NCBI RefSeq assembly: GCF_002211285.1
Contig: NZ_LOKX01000032.1
Span: 62,001 to 126,000 of the forward strand
Source: Rhizobium sp. R635
GTDB lineage: Bacteria; Pseudomonadota; Alphaproteobacteria; Rhizobiales; Rhizobiaceae
DNA length: 64,000 bases
Direction of reading: 5' to 3'
Below, in pieces: positions 1 to 8,930 of the stretch. Both the position numbers and the translations under genes were made by a program. Numbering within the stretch: position 1 is the stretch's first letter; every line of letters begins with the position of its first letter. Below the pieces are notes generated by a model, which saw only the letters and a program-made list of their open reading frames with translations, was not told where the DNA came from and did no database searches.

Positions 1-13
1 ATGGATATGTTCC

Positions 14-907
14 TCAGTTGGCCGTGGCGCCGCGGGTGATGAGTTTGCCGAGGGCGGCCACCAGCTTGTCGAGCGCGAAGCCGACGACGCCGATATAGGC
101 GAGCGCGACGATGATGTCGGGAAGGCGCGACGAGTTCCAGGCGTCCCAGATGAAGAAGCCGATGCCGACGCCGCCGGTCAGCATTTCGGCCGCAACGATA
201 GCGAGCCAGGAAAGGCCGACGCCGATCCTGAGGCCGGTGAAGATGTAAGGCGCTGCCGAAGGCAGCATGATCTTCCAGAAAAATTCGAACTGGTTGAGGC
301 GCAGCACCTCGGCGACGTTGCGGTAGTCCTGCGGAATGTTGCGGACGCCGACGGCGGTGTTGATGATGACGGGCCAGATCGAGGTGATGAAGATGACGAA
401 GATCGCCGAAGGGTTGGAATTCTGGAAGGCTGCGAGCGACAACGGCAGCCAGGCGAGCGGCGGGACCGTGCGCAGCACCTGGAAGATCGGATCGAGGCCG
501 CGCATCGCCCAGACCGACTGGCCGATGATCGCGCCGATGCCGACGCCGGCGACCCCGGCGAGCCCGAAGCCATAAGCGACGCGCTGCAGCGAAACGAGCA
601 CGCGCCAGCCGAGCCCGATATCCTGGGAGCCGTAATTGAAGAAGGGATAGGCGATCAGGTCATAGCTGTCCTGCCAGACCTGATGCGGCGAGGGCAGGGA
701 CGCATCCGTGGAGGAACACAGCACCTGCCAGACGAGCAGGAGGAGTGCCAGCACGACGGTTGGCGGAACCACATTGCGAAGTGCGGCCAGGCCCGCACGG
801 CGAAAGTCGATCCGTGGTCCATGCCCGCCGGAAAACGGCAGGACCTTTGCCGCCCGCTTGACGGAGACGGCCGTGGAGGGATTTTGTTTATTTGCCAGGG
901 CGGACAT
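14..907 (-). CDS. nrtB: Nitrate/nitrite-type ABC transporter permease (NrtB family)
   Basis: Inner-membrane permease of an ABC importer of the nitrate/taurine/sulfonate class. The 297-residue protein has a polar N-terminus, a first membrane helix near residues 50-65 and a binding-protein-dependent transport domain. Its cytoplasmic EAA-like loop, which contacts the ATPase, lies around NVAEVLRLNQFEFFWKIMLP. I place the start at 907 because GAGGAG sits 7 bases upstream; a GTG 15 bases further out is possible. It lies 55 bp downstream of nrtA on the same strand, and the ATPase gene would follow off the left edge. Nitrate as substrate is inferred from the paired binding protein; the close cyanate and bicarbonate families cannot be fully excluded. 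Confidence 0.9.
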   Translation of the reverse strand: MSALANKQNPSTAVSVKRAAKVLPFSGGHGPRIDFRRAGLAALRNVVPPTVVLALLLLVWQVLCSSTDASLPSPHQVWQDSYDLIAYPFFNYGSQDIGLGWRVLVSLQRVAYGFGLAGVAGVGIGAIIGQSVWAMRGLDPIFQVLRTVPPLAWLPLSLAAFQNSNPSAIFVIFITSIWPVIINTAVGVRNIPQDYRNVAEVLRLNQFEFFWKIMLPSAAPYIFTGLRIGVGLSWLAIVAAEMLTGGVGIGFFIWDAWNSSRLPDIIVALAYIGVVGFALDKLVAALGKLITRGATAN

Positions 908-962
908 CGACGCGCTCCTCACGTGAAAAGGGGCCGGCGCGCTGATGGCGCGCCGGGGTGGG

Positions 963-2276
963 TCAGGAGACGGCCTTGATCGACAGGCTTTCGAGATAGG
1001 CCGCGGGATTTTCAGGGTCGAAGACCTTGCCGTCGAAGAAGGTTTCCTTGCCGCGGGAAGACGATGCCGGAATGTCGGCGGCAGCGACGCCGAGGTCTTT
1101 GGCCGCTTCGCGCCAGACGTCTTCGCGGTTCACCTGGTCGACCAGTGCCTTGACATCCGTCGTCGCCGGCAGATTTCCCCAGCGGATGTTTTCCGTCATG
1201 AACCAGGAATCGTGGCTCTTGAACGGATAGGAGGCGCCGTCCTTCCAGAACTTCATGTAGAGGTCGGTGGCCTTGGCCTCGCGGCCGTTGCCATAATTGA
1301 TGTCGCCCTTGAGGCGGCCGAGCACATCCTTGGTCGGCACGTTGAACCACTGGCGCTTGCCGAGAATGTCGGCCATCTCCGCCTTGTTGTCCATGCTCTC
1401 GCACCACTGCTGGGCTTCCATGACGGCCATCAGCAGGGCCTTGGCGGCATTGGGATTCTTTTCGATCCACTCGGCGCGCAGCCCCAGCGCCTTTTCGGGA
1501 TGGCCCTTCCAGAGTTCGCCGGTGGTGGCTGCGGTAAAGCCGATGCCCTGGTTGACCAGTTGCTCGTTCCACGGTTCGCCCACACAGAAAACGTCCATGT
1601 TGCCGACCTTCATGTTGGCCACCATCTGCGGCGGCGGCACGACGATGGTCGAAACGTCCTTGTTCGGGTCGATGCCGCCGGCGGCAAGCCAGTAGCGGAT
1701 CCAGAGATCGTGGGTGCCGCCCGGGAAGGTCATGGCGGCCTTGATCTCCTTGCCTTCGGCCTTCTTCTTCTCGAAGGCCGCCTTCAGCTTGGAGGCATCG
1801 AGCTGCACGCCGGTTTCGGCATATTCCTTGGCAACCGAAATGCCCTGGCTGTCGAGATTGAGCCGGGCCAGGATCGCCATCGGCACCGGCTTGTTGTTCT
1901 GCGTCACTTTGCCGGTGTGCATGAGATAGGGAAGCGGCGAGAGGATATGGGCGCCGTCGATGCCGTTGGCCGCACCGCCGAGCACCAGATTGTCGCGCGT
2001 CGCACCCCAGGATGCCTGTTTGGCGACGTCCGTTTCCGGCAGGCCATGCTTGTCGAAAAGGCCCTTCTCCTTGGCGATGATCAGCGGTGCGGAATCCGTC
2101 AGGGCGATGAAGCCCAGCTTGACGCCTTTCACTTCAGGGCCGGGCCCGGCTGCAAAGGCGCCGGACGGGAAGGCAGTCTTGACGGCGCCGATGAGGGCTG
2201 CCGCCGCAGTCGTCTTGAGCATGCTGCGCCGGGTGATGCCGGCTGTCGAAATTCCAGTCGTCGAAAGCTTTTTCAT
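963..2276 (-). CDS. nrtA: Nitrate-binding periplasmic protein (CmpA/NrtA family)
   Basis: Periplasmic substrate-binding protein delivering nitrate (or nitrite/bicarbonate) to the NrtB permease. The 437-residue protein begins with a twin-arginine signal, TRRSMLKTTAAAAL near residues 15-28, so export through Tat is likely. The mature part has NrtA family signatures, for example LGFIALTDSAPLIIAKEKGLF and CVGEPWNEQLV. The start at 2276 is preceded by AGAGGGGA about 10 bases upstream. It is the first visible gene of the minus-strand operon nrtA-nrtB. Anion specificity is inferred from family resemblance, not from individual binding residues. Confidence 0.92.
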   Translation of the reverse strand: MKKLSTTGISTAGITRRSMLKTTAAAALIGAVKTAFPSGAFAAGPGPEVKGVKLGFIALTDSAPLIIAKEKGLFDKHGLPETDVAKQASWGATRDNLVLGGAANGIDGAHILSPLPYLMHTGKVTQNNKPVPMAILARLNLDSQGISVAKEYAETGVQLDASKLKAAFEKKKAEGKEIKAAMTFPGGTHDLWIRYWLAAGGIDPNKDVSTIVVPPPQMVANMKVGNMDVFCVGEPWNEQLVNQGIGFTAATTGELWKGHPEKALGLRAEWIEKNPNAAKALLMAVMEAQQWCESMDNKAEMADILGKRQWFNVPTKDVLGRLKGDINYGNGREAKATDLYMKFWKDGASYPFKSHDSWFMTENIRWGNLPATTDVKALVDQVNREDVWREAAKDLGVAAADIPASSSRGKETFFDGKVFDPENPAAYLESLSIKAVS

Positions 2277-2704
2277 CTGCAGGTTCCCCTCTGCTTGGTG
2301 AATTCGGACGCAAAAAAACGCCGCCGGACATTGCTTGCGCGGGATGGGAGAGTCCCGACAGCAAAGGCCTTGCGACGCCATTGTCTGGTGCAGGCGCTTA
2401 TGCCGCGCCTATCTGCCCCGGTCGCCGTTGACAGGGGCGTCTAGGTATAGGCAACCGGCGTGCCAATTTTAGAGATCGTCGCTAAATGTTGGAAAAAAAA
2501 CAAAAAATCACCGTTTTTGGCTCGTGCTTATTTATTAAGCATCGTGAAGAAATGATAATAATTTGTGCTTTTTGCGGCCGAGGTTTTTTGCAGGAGCGCG
2601 GTATTTGTGCAGTGCACACGGGGGTGGCCAGCCGTGGTCACGGTATCGCGGCGCATGCCGCCCCAGCTCCGTGAGAGGCCGATTAGCACTCTATCAAATA
2701 TTCG
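2277..2704. other. Divergent intergenic region nrtA / PAS-GGDEF-EAL
   Basis: This 428 bp gap must hold the promoters for nrtA (leftward) and the c-di-GMP gene (rightward). The stretch around 2480-2570 is clearly AT-rich, with A-runs and T-runs, against a high-GC background. A TTGACA at 2428-2433 has no correctly spaced -10 box that I could defend. No convincing gene is seen. Confidence 0.4.
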
Positions 2705-4468
2705 ATGAGACATTTGGGCGAACGAAACAGTGAGATAGCCTTGAAGACGAAACGGTCCAGAACAAATGTCGAGCTCGAGAACCTGCTTCGCCAGCTTGGG
2801 CTGGCGCTGGAGGCGTCCGGTATCGGCATCTGGCAGCACAACATCGCGAAAAACCAGACGCGGTGGGATGAGCAGCTGAAGGCGATCTATGGCGTTCCCA
2901 AGGCTCCGCTCGATGTCATCTGGCTCGAAAGCGTCCATCCCGACGATCTCGCGCCGACCAATGAAATATTTCTGCGGGCGATCGAGACCAAATCGGACTA
3001 TGCCTCCGAGTTCCGCATCACTCGGCCGGACGGGGCGATCCGCTATTTGCGCTCGCGCGCCCGCTATTTCGTCGATGCGGCCGGCGACCCTTGCTTCGTC
3101 GGCGCCGAATGGGACGTCACCGACGACGTGCTTCTCAACAAGGAGCTCGAAAGAAGCCGGGAGGAGGCGCGGCTCGCAGCCGATCACGACCATCTGACGG
3201 GACTCCTGAACCGGCGCAGCTTCGATTTTGCGCTCTCCGAATTTGCACGGAAGGAGAGCGTCAACGTCACGCTCTTCCACATCGACGTGGATCACTTCAA
3301 GGAAATCAACGATCGTTTCGGCCATGCGGTCGGCGACTTCGTTCTCTGCCATGTCAGCAAGATCCTCTTGAAAGCCATTTCTGCCGGAGGTGTTGCCGCG
3401 CGCCTTGGCGGGGATGAATTCGCGATCCTCATCCCGGAGGATGAGAGCGCCCGGATTAGTGCGGTGCTCGATCATATCCAAGAGAGTTTGGGGAGCCCGA
3501 TCCCGGTCGGCGATCAGACACTGATCGTCAGATGCTCGATCGGTGTTGCCAGTGCCGCAAGCGCTGATTTCGCCAAGCTGCTCTCGCATTCCGATCTGGC
3601 GCTGTATCATGCCAAACGGAACGGCCGGAATCGTGCCGAAGTCTTTTGCGACGAGATGGCTTCGGCGCTCGCCAACGAAAGGCAGCTCGTCCAGGATCTT
3701 CGTTCGGGGCTGGCGCTCGGCCAGATCCGCCCGTTCTACCAGGTGCAGGTCGATGCGAAGACATTCCGGATAAACGGTGTCGAGGCTCTGGCGCGCTGGC
3801 ATCATCCGACAAGGGGAATACTGGCGCCAGCGCATTTCCTGTCGCTCGCCTCGTCGAACGGATTGGTCGCCGAGCTCGACGATGTCATCCTGAAAGCCGT
3901 TCTGTCGGATATGGAATCCTGGGCGTCCTTGCTGGCGGGGATCCGGGTGTCCGTGAACCTTTCCGCCGACCGTCTCGACGATCCCGAATGGATATCGAAG
4001 CTCGCCTCCTTCGACATTCCGCCCGGCCGGCTGAGCTTCGAGCTGATCGAAACGATATTCCTGGACAGCCTGAGCGATCAGGTGCGCGAGAATATCCAGA
4101 CGATCAAGTCCTTCGGCATCGACATCGAAATCGACGATCTCGGCTCGGGCCACGCCTCCCTGCTGGGCCTGCTCGAGCTGCGGCCGGATCGCGTCAAGAT
4201 CGATCGTCAGCTCGTGATGCCGATCCTGCAATCGGTGCCGAGCCGCCGGTTGGTGAGCTCGCTGGTCGACATCGCGCGGGCGCTTGATATGGAAGTCATC
4301 GCGGAAGGGGTGGAGACGCTCGACCATGCCAGGGTGCTTGCCGATCTCGGCGTCCACACTCTTCAAGGCTATGCGTTCGGGCGGCCGCAGTCCTATGCCG
4401 ATCTGACGGCGCGATTGGAGCGGGAGGCGCTGGAATTCCAGCAGGCCGGCGCCATCTCGGCGTGCTGA
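2705..4468 (+). CDS. PAS-GGDEF-EAL cyclic-di-GMP enzyme
   Basis: Probable bifunctional c-di-GMP cyclase/phosphodiesterase, 587 residues, with no membrane segment. A PAS-like sensor spans about 30-145 (ending GAEWDVTDD), followed by a GGDEF domain with intact RLGGDEF at 235-239 and an EAL domain starting with GVEALARW, EAL at 360-362. The usual DDFGTG loop of EAL domains reads DDLGSG, a conservative change, so catalysis is probably kept. The translation start has no strong Shine-Dalgarno sequence, so the true start could be a little downstream. It is followed 40 bp later by a small LuxR-type HTH gene on the same strand, so the two may be cotranscribed. Confidence 0.9.
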   Translation: MRHLGERNSEIALKTKRSRTNVELENLLRQLGLALEASGIGIWQHNIAKNQTRWDEQLKAIYGVPKAPLDVIWLESVHPDDLAPTNEIFLRAIETKSDYASEFRITRPDGAIRYLRSRARYFVDAAGDPCFVGAEWDVTDDVLLNKELERSREEARLAADHDHLTGLLNRRSFDFALSEFARKESVNVTLFHIDVDHFKEINDRFGHAVGDFVLCHVSKILLKAISAGGVAARLGGDEFAILIPEDESARISAVLDHIQESLGSPIPVGDQTLIVRCSIGVASAASADFAKLLSHSDLALYHAKRNGRNRAEVFCDEMASALANERQLVQDLRSGLALGQIRPFYQVQVDAKTFRINGVEALARWHHPTRGILAPAHFLSLASSNGLVAELDDVILKAVLSDMESWASLLAGIRVSVNLSADRLDDPEWISKLASFDIPPGRLSFELIETIFLDSLSDQVRENIQTIKSFGIDIEIDDLGSGHASLLGLLELRPDRVKIDRQLVMPILQSVPSRRLVSSLVDIARALDMEVIAEGVETLDHARVLADLGVHTLQGYAFGRPQSYADLTARLEREALEFQQAGAISAC

Positions 4469-4508
4469 TCAGGCGGGCCGCTTCGATGCCTATTGGCGGC
4501 AGTTCCGC

Positions 4509-4790
4509 ATGGACAGCATGCGCGATCTCCAGTTTCTCGCCCATCATCTCCATGACAGGGCGATGGTCTTGTCAGGCATGAGAAAGACTGCGGATTTTCC
4601 GCAATTGTCGCGCCGCGAACTGCAATGCCTTGGTATGACGGCGAACGGCCTTCTGGCAAAGCAGATCGGCGCCCGCCTGTCGATTTCGATGAGCGCGGTG
4701 CAGCTCTATCTCGCTTCGGCGCGCCGGAAGCTGACGGTCGCCACGACGAGCGAAGCGATCGCAAGGGCCACCGCGCTTGAGTTGATATAA
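4509..4790 (+). CDS. Stand-alone LuxR-type HTH protein
   Basis: A 93-residue protein that is almost entirely a LuxR/FixJ-type helix-turn-helix: LSRRELQCLGMTANG, then KQIGARLSISMSAVQLYLASARRKL. The preceding 30 residues (DLQFLAHHLHDRAMVL) resemble the linker helix between an autoinducer-binding domain and the HTH of quorum-sensing LuxR proteins, but no ligand-binding domain is encoded upstream. It is either a small autonomous DNA-binding protein of the GerE type or the surviving C-terminal third of a LuxR regulator. The reading frame stays open upstream across the end of the EAL gene, so the start is uncertain. Confidence 0.7.
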   Translation: MDSMRDLQFLAHHLHDRAMVLSGMRKTADFPQLSRRELQCLGMTANGLLAKQIGARLSISMSAVQLYLASARRKLTVATTSEAIARATALELI

Positions 4791-4796
4791 GCTTGT

Positions 4797-5261
4797 TCAG
4801 CGCCTACCTTTCGTCCGCGTCGCCAGGACGTTGCGGATTGAGAAGCTGGAGTGGATCCTCAGCACGCCCGGCAAGGCCGACAGGATCTCCTTGTGAATCC
4901 GCTCGAATTCGCCGGCATTGGCGACCTCGACGCGCAGCAGGTAATCGGAGCCGCCCGTCATCAGAAAACATTCCCGGATTTCTGGATGCCGGCGGACCGC
5001 CGCTTCGAAGCGGTCGAGATAATCTTCCGTCTGCCGTTCGAGGGTGATGTTGATGATCACGGCGATCATCGCATCCGCATTGCTCGTATCGAGAAGGGCC
5101 GTATAGCCGCGGATTACGCCCGTCTTTTCCATGATCTTGATGCGCCTGAGGCAGGCCGACGGCGAGAGGCCGACCTCGGCCGCGAGCTTCGCATTGCTCA
5201 TGCGGGCGTCGAGGCGCAGGAGCCTCAGGATGTTGCGGTCTGTCGCGTCGAGAGCGGCCAT
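4797..5261 (-). CDS. Lrp/AsnC-family regulator, divergent from dadX
   Basis: A 154-residue Lrp/AsnC transcription factor with an N-terminal winged HTH (about residues 5-60, ending GLSPSACLRRIKIMEKTGVIRGY) and a C-terminal RAM/AsnC ligand-binding domain (about 70-140, with the typical CFLMTGGSDYLLRV strand). It is transcribed divergently from the alanine racemase and D-amino-acid dehydrogenase genes. It is therefore most likely their alanine-responsive activator (DadR-like) and probably autoregulated through the palindrome in the shared intergenic region. Its C-terminus lies 7 bp from the end of the convergent LuxR-type gene. Confidence 0.9.
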   Translation of the reverse strand: MAALDATDRNILRLLRLDARMSNAKLAAEVGLSPSACLRRIKIMEKTGVIRGYTALLDTSNADAMIAVIINITLERQTEDYLDRFEAAVRRHPEIRECFLMTGGSDYLLRVEVANAGEFERIHKEILSALPGVLRIHSSFSIRNVLATRTKGRR

Positions 5262-5285
5262 GATCGATTATTCCGAATTTTCATC

Positions 5286-5301
5286 GATTATGCGCATAAT
5301 C
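5286..5301. promoter_or_regulatory. Perfect 16-bp palindrome between lrp and dadX
   Basis: GATTATGCGCATAATC is a perfect inverted repeat 25 bp from the lrp start. Related partial copies lie close by, GCGCAATAATC around 5310-5320 and CGATTATTCCG around 5265-5275, giving an array in the style of Lrp-family operators. Binding by the adjacent Lrp protein is inferred. Confidence 0.6.
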
Positions 5302-5388
5302 TGCAAACTGCGCAATAATCAATGACAAAATGGCAGGCAATGTCGCTCATTATTTCATACACTCTTGAAAGAATTGAGAGGGGCGGAC

Positions 5389-6522
5389 ATGGACGGCGAT
5401 ATTCTGGTTTCCCACGCGCACACTGCCACGATCACACAGGGAGCCACGGGCTATCTCAAGATCGACCTCGCCGCCCTCGGCCGCAACTATCGCAAGCTTC
5501 TGTCGATGCTGGCGCCGGTGCGCGCGGGAGCCGTCGTCAAGGCCGATGCCTATGGCCTTGGCGCGGAGCGCGTCGCCAAAACGCTTTACGGTCAAGGCTG
5601 CCGGCATTTCTTCGTCGCTCAGTTCGTCGAGGCGGTCCGGCTCCGGCCGGCGCTTGCGCAGGACGCCCAGATTTTCGTGCTGAACGGCTTGCAGCCGGGC
5701 AATGAAATCGCCTGCGCCGAGATGGGCGTCGTCCCGGTTCTGAATTCGCTCGCCCAGTGGAAGCAATGGCAGGCGGCGGCGCGCGCGCTGAAGCGCTGCC
5801 TGCCTGCCGTCCTGCAATTCGATACCGGCATGTCGCGGCTCGGCTTTCCCCCGGAGGAAAGGGCCGAACTTGGGGCTGCGCTTCGCGACGGCGGCAATGT
5901 CGAGATGCTGTTCATCATGAGCCATCTGGCTTCTGCCGATGATGTGGATGGCGAGCAGAACGGCGAGCAGCTGGCGGAGATGGCCGGCATCGCCGAGGAG
6001 TTTCCGGGCTTCGATATTTCCTTTGCCAATTCCGGCGGCGTTTTCCTGGGCGACTCCTATCATGGCGTGCTCGCCCGCCCCGGCATCGCCCTTTACGGCG
6101 GCGCGCCGAATGCGGGCACTGTGAATCCGATGGAGCCGGTTGTGAGCCTCGACGTCGCCGTCGTTCAGACGCGCACCGTGCCATCGGGCACGAAGATCGG
6201 TTATGGCGGCGCGCATGTCACGCAAGGGGAAATGCGCCTTGCTACCATCGCTGCCGGTTATGCCGACGGCCTGCCGCGAAGCCTCGGCGACCGCGGCGCC
6301 GTCTTTTACCAGGGCATCCGCCTGCCGATCGTCGGGCGCGTGTCGATGGACAGCACCACCATCGACATATCGGCCCTGCCGGAAGGCACGCTGACGCTCG
6401 GCAGCCTTGTCGAAGTGCTCGGCCCGCATCAGACGCTCGAGGACATCGCGCGCGATGCCGGCACCATATCTTACGAAATCCTAACCGGTCTCGGCGATCG
6501 TTATCACAGGCAATATCGCTGA
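5389..6522 (+). CDS. dadX: Alanine racemase (catabolic, DadX-type)
   Basis: PLP-dependent alanine racemase interconverting L- and D-alanine, 377 residues. The PLP lysine is K51 in AGAVVKADAYGLG and the second catalytic base is Y272 in KIGYGGAHV. The TIM-barrel N-domain and C-terminal beta domain (LPIVGRVSMDSTTIDIS) are both complete. I choose the ATG at 5389 because GAGAGGGG lies just upstream; an upstream TTG at 5365 lacks such a signal. It sits 27 bp before dadA, so L-alanine can be racemised and then oxidised. That makes a catabolic role more likely than cell-wall supply. Confidence 0.93.
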   Translation: MDGDILVSHAHTATITQGATGYLKIDLAALGRNYRKLLSMLAPVRAGAVVKADAYGLGAERVAKTLYGQGCRHFFVAQFVEAVRLRPALAQDAQIFVLNGLQPGNEIACAEMGVVPVLNSLAQWKQWQAAARALKRCLPAVLQFDTGMSRLGFPPEERAELGAALRDGGNVEMLFIMSHLASADDVDGEQNGEQLAEMAGIAEEFPGFDISFANSGGVFLGDSYHGVLARPGIALYGGAPNAGTVNPMEPVVSLDVAVVQTRTVPSGTKIGYGGAHVTQGEMRLATIAAGYADGLPRSLGDRGAVFYQGIRLPIVGRVSMDSTTIDISALPEGTLTLGSLVEVLGPHQTLEDIARDAGTISYEILTGLGDRYHRQYR

Positions 6523-6549
6523 GCCCGCGGCTCCATCATTGGGAAGATC

Positions 6550-7818
6550 ATGAAAGTCATCGTTCTGGGCGCCGGCATCCTCGGCGTCACCTCCGCTTAT
6601 CAACTCGCCAAAGCAGGCCATGAGGTCACGGTCGTCGACCGTCAGCCCGGCCCGGCGCTGGAAACGAGCTTTGCCAATGCCGGCGAAGTCTCCTTCGGCT
6701 ATTGCTCGCCCTGGGCGGCCCCCGGCATTCCCGCGAAGGCCATGAAGTGGCTGTTCATGAAACATGCGCCGCTCATCCTGCGCCCGAAATTCGATGTGGC
6801 CATGCTTTCCTGGATGACGAGGATGCTGTCGAACTGCACCTCCGAGCGCTATGCGATCAACAAGAGCCGCATGCTGCGCCTTGCCGACTACAGCCGCATT
6901 GCGCTCGCCGAGCTGCGCGCCGAAACCGGCATCGCCTATGACGAACGCATGCAGGGAACGCTGCAGCTGTTCCGCACGCAGCAGCAGCTCGATGCCTCGG
7001 CAAAGGACGTCAAGGCGCTCGCCGCCGACGGCATTCCCTACGAGGTCTTGGATCGGGATGGCTGCATTCGCGTCGAACCGGCGCTGAAGCACGTGCGCGA
7101 GAAGATCGTCGGCGGCCTGCTGACGCCGAAGGACGAGACAGGCGACTGCTTCAAGTTCACCAATGCTCTCGCTGCAAAGGCCGAAGCGCTCGGTGTCCGC
7201 TTCGCCTACGGCACGACGATCAAGGCGCTTGACGTCGAGGCCGGCCGCGTGCGCGGGGTGGTCACCGCTCGCGATGGCGATCGCGACCGCGAGCGCATCA
7301 GCGCGGATGCGGTGGTGGTCGCGCTCGGCAGCTATTCGCCGCTGCTGCTGAAGCCGCTCGGCATCAGCCTGCCGGTCTATCCGGTCAAGGGCTATTCGCT
7401 GACCATCCCGATCACCGATGCGTCGCGCGCGCCGGAATCGACCGTCATGGACGAGACCTACAAGATCGCGATCACCCGGCTCGGCGATCGAATCCGTGTC
7501 GGCGGCATGGCCGAAATTTCAGGCTATACCAACGATCTCGGCCTGGCGCGCCGCAGCACGCTGGAGCATTCCGTCACCGATCTCTTCCCCGGCGGCGATG
7601 TTTCCAAGGCTTCCTTCTGGTCGGGCCTGCGCCCGATGACGCCGGATGGTACGCCGGTCATCGGCCCGACGAAGATCATCGGCCTTTTCCTCAATACGGG
7701 CCACGGCACGCTCGGCTGGACCATGAGCACCGGTTCGGCACGGCTGATCGGCGATCTCGTCAGCGGCCGCGCGCCTGAAATCGACGCCAAGGACCTTGCC
7801 GTCAGCCGATACGGCTGA
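6550..7818 (+). CDS. dadA: D-amino-acid dehydrogenase (DadA)
   Basis: FAD-dependent D-amino-acid dehydrogenase oxidising D-alanine to pyruvate and ammonia and passing electrons to the respiratory chain. The 422-residue protein opens with the dinucleotide-binding motif VLGAGILGVTSAYQLA and the typical TSFANAGEVSFGYCSPWAAPG segment. It closes with the DAO-family GLRPMTPDGTPVIG and NTGHGTLGWTMSTGS motifs. It is in an operon with dadX and is presumably controlled by the divergent Lrp-type regulator. Full family length; no defects seen. Confidence 0.93.
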   Translation: MKVIVLGAGILGVTSAYQLAKAGHEVTVVDRQPGPALETSFANAGEVSFGYCSPWAAPGIPAKAMKWLFMKHAPLILRPKFDVAMLSWMTRMLSNCTSERYAINKSRMLRLADYSRIALAELRAETGIAYDERMQGTLQLFRTQQQLDASAKDVKALAADGIPYEVLDRDGCIRVEPALKHVREKIVGGLLTPKDETGDCFKFTNALAAKAEALGVRFAYGTTIKALDVEAGRVRGVVTARDGDRDRERISADAVVVALGSYSPLLLKPLGISLPVYPVKGYSLTIPITDASRAPESTVMDETYKIAITRLGDRIRVGGMAEISGYTNDLGLARRSTLEHSVTDLFPGGDVSKASFWSGLRPMTPDGTPVIGPTKIIGLFLNTGHGTLGWTMSTGSARLIGDLVSGRAPEIDAKDLAVSRYG

Positions 7819-7897
7819 GCATCCGCAACATAAAAAGAAATTTGTATTACTATTTAAATCGGCTATCCCTAGCCTAGATCGTCTTGCGAGGGCATGC

Positions 7898-8917
7898 ATG
7901 TCCGTTCATTCCGATAGGAGTTCCGTCGGCAGTTCCATCCGGCAGCCGGCTCTGCAGAGCATGGTGCTTCGGGAAACCGCGCGGAGCGGAACGGACCTGG
8001 ACGAGCTCTCGGAAGCATTGTCGACGCCGAAGGCCGCGATCAAGATGACGGCGGAACGCAATACGTCAATTGTATATAACTGCAATTTCATCTCGGTGGA
8101 CGATGTCAGCGTCGCCGATTGCTCCTATGAAGGCACGATCGTCGGCAAGCGGGACGGGGTCGTCGACAGGATGGCTATATTCCTGCCGACGACGGGCAAC
8201 ATGTCCTTCGGCGGAAGACGGGAGCCGATATATTCGGTGCCCGGTCGAGGTGTGATCCTGGAGCCGGGCGATGCAAGGGGCACCAGCATTTCCGGTCCCC
8301 GCCGTCACCTCTGCATGTTCATCGATCAGGCGAGGATCACCAGGCGCCTCACGCATATGTTCGAGCGGACGATCGGCGGCGACCTCGATATTCATCCCGA
8401 TATCGATCTTACAGCAGGTGCGGGGCTGGTATTGCAGCAGATCGTCGCGAACCTTCATGGCGGTCTTTCCGGAAACGGGCCGCTGCAGCGGTCGCCGCTG
8501 GCTGTCAACTCGCTCTGCGACGCGGCGATCTACCTGCTTTTGGAAGCCTGTCCCAACCGCTATTCGAACGAGCTGGAGCAGACGGCTCCGGCGCCGGCCC
8601 CGCGTCATGTGAAATGGGCGATCGACTACATGCAGGAACACATCGCCGAGCCGATTACGCTCGACGAGATCGCGTCGGCAGCCAAGGTGAGCATCCGGAC
8701 CTTGCAACAGGGCTTCCGGCAGTTCAGGAACACGACGCCGATGTCCTATCTGCATGAAATCCGCATGCTGGCCGCCCACCGCGACCTATTGGAAACAGAC
8801 GGAAGACAGGCCATCGCCGACATCGCCCTCCGATGGGGCTTCAGCCATCTCGGACGATTTGCAGCCGACTACCGGAAACGCTTCGGCCAATTGCCGTCGC
8901 AAGCCAGGAAGCGGTAG
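7898..8917 (+). CDS. AraC-family transcriptional regulator
   Basis: A 339-residue AraC/XylS regulator. The N-terminal 220 residues form an AraC-ligand-binding-like sensor (FLPTTGNMSFGGR, GVILEPGDARG), and the C-terminal 100 residues carry the double HTH (ITLDEIASAAKVSIRTLQQGF and IADIALRWGFSHLGRFAADYRKRFG). The start at 7898 has GCGAGGG upstream and removes an unlikely extension overlapping dadA. It lies 79 bp after dadA on the same strand and converges with the M20 hydrolase gene. The target is unknown; the dad operon or the neighbouring dpaL operon are the obvious candidates. Confidence 0.85.
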   Translation: MSVHSDRSSVGSSIRQPALQSMVLRETARSGTDLDELSEALSTPKAAIKMTAERNTSIVYNCNFISVDDVSVADCSYEGTIVGKRDGVVDRMAIFLPTTGNMSFGGRREPIYSVPGRGVILEPGDARGTSISGPRRHLCMFIDQARITRRLTHMFERTIGGDLDIHPDIDLTAGAGLVLQQIVANLHGGLSGNGPLQRSPLAVNSLCDAAIYLLLEACPNRYSNELEQTAPAPAPRHVKWAIDYMQEHIAEPITLDEIASAAKVSIRTLQQGFRQFRNTTPMSYLHEIRMLAAHRDLLETDGRQAIADIALRWGFSHLGRFAADYRKRFGQLPSQARKR

Positions 8918-8930
8918 AAGCCGCTGAAGT

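Noticed and set aside
945..2444. Long open frame (about 500 codons) antisense to nrtA
   Set aside because: It is the complementary shadow of a well-supported gene in high-GC DNA; no protein family features and no ribosome site.
2428..2448. TTGACA with downstream TATAGG as a rightward promoter
   Set aside because: The spacing is only about 12 bases, too short for a sigma70 promoter.
2528..4366. Long open frame antisense to the PAS-GGDEF-EAL gene
   Set aside because: The opposite strand encodes a complete GGDEF-EAL protein; the antisense product has no recognisable domain.
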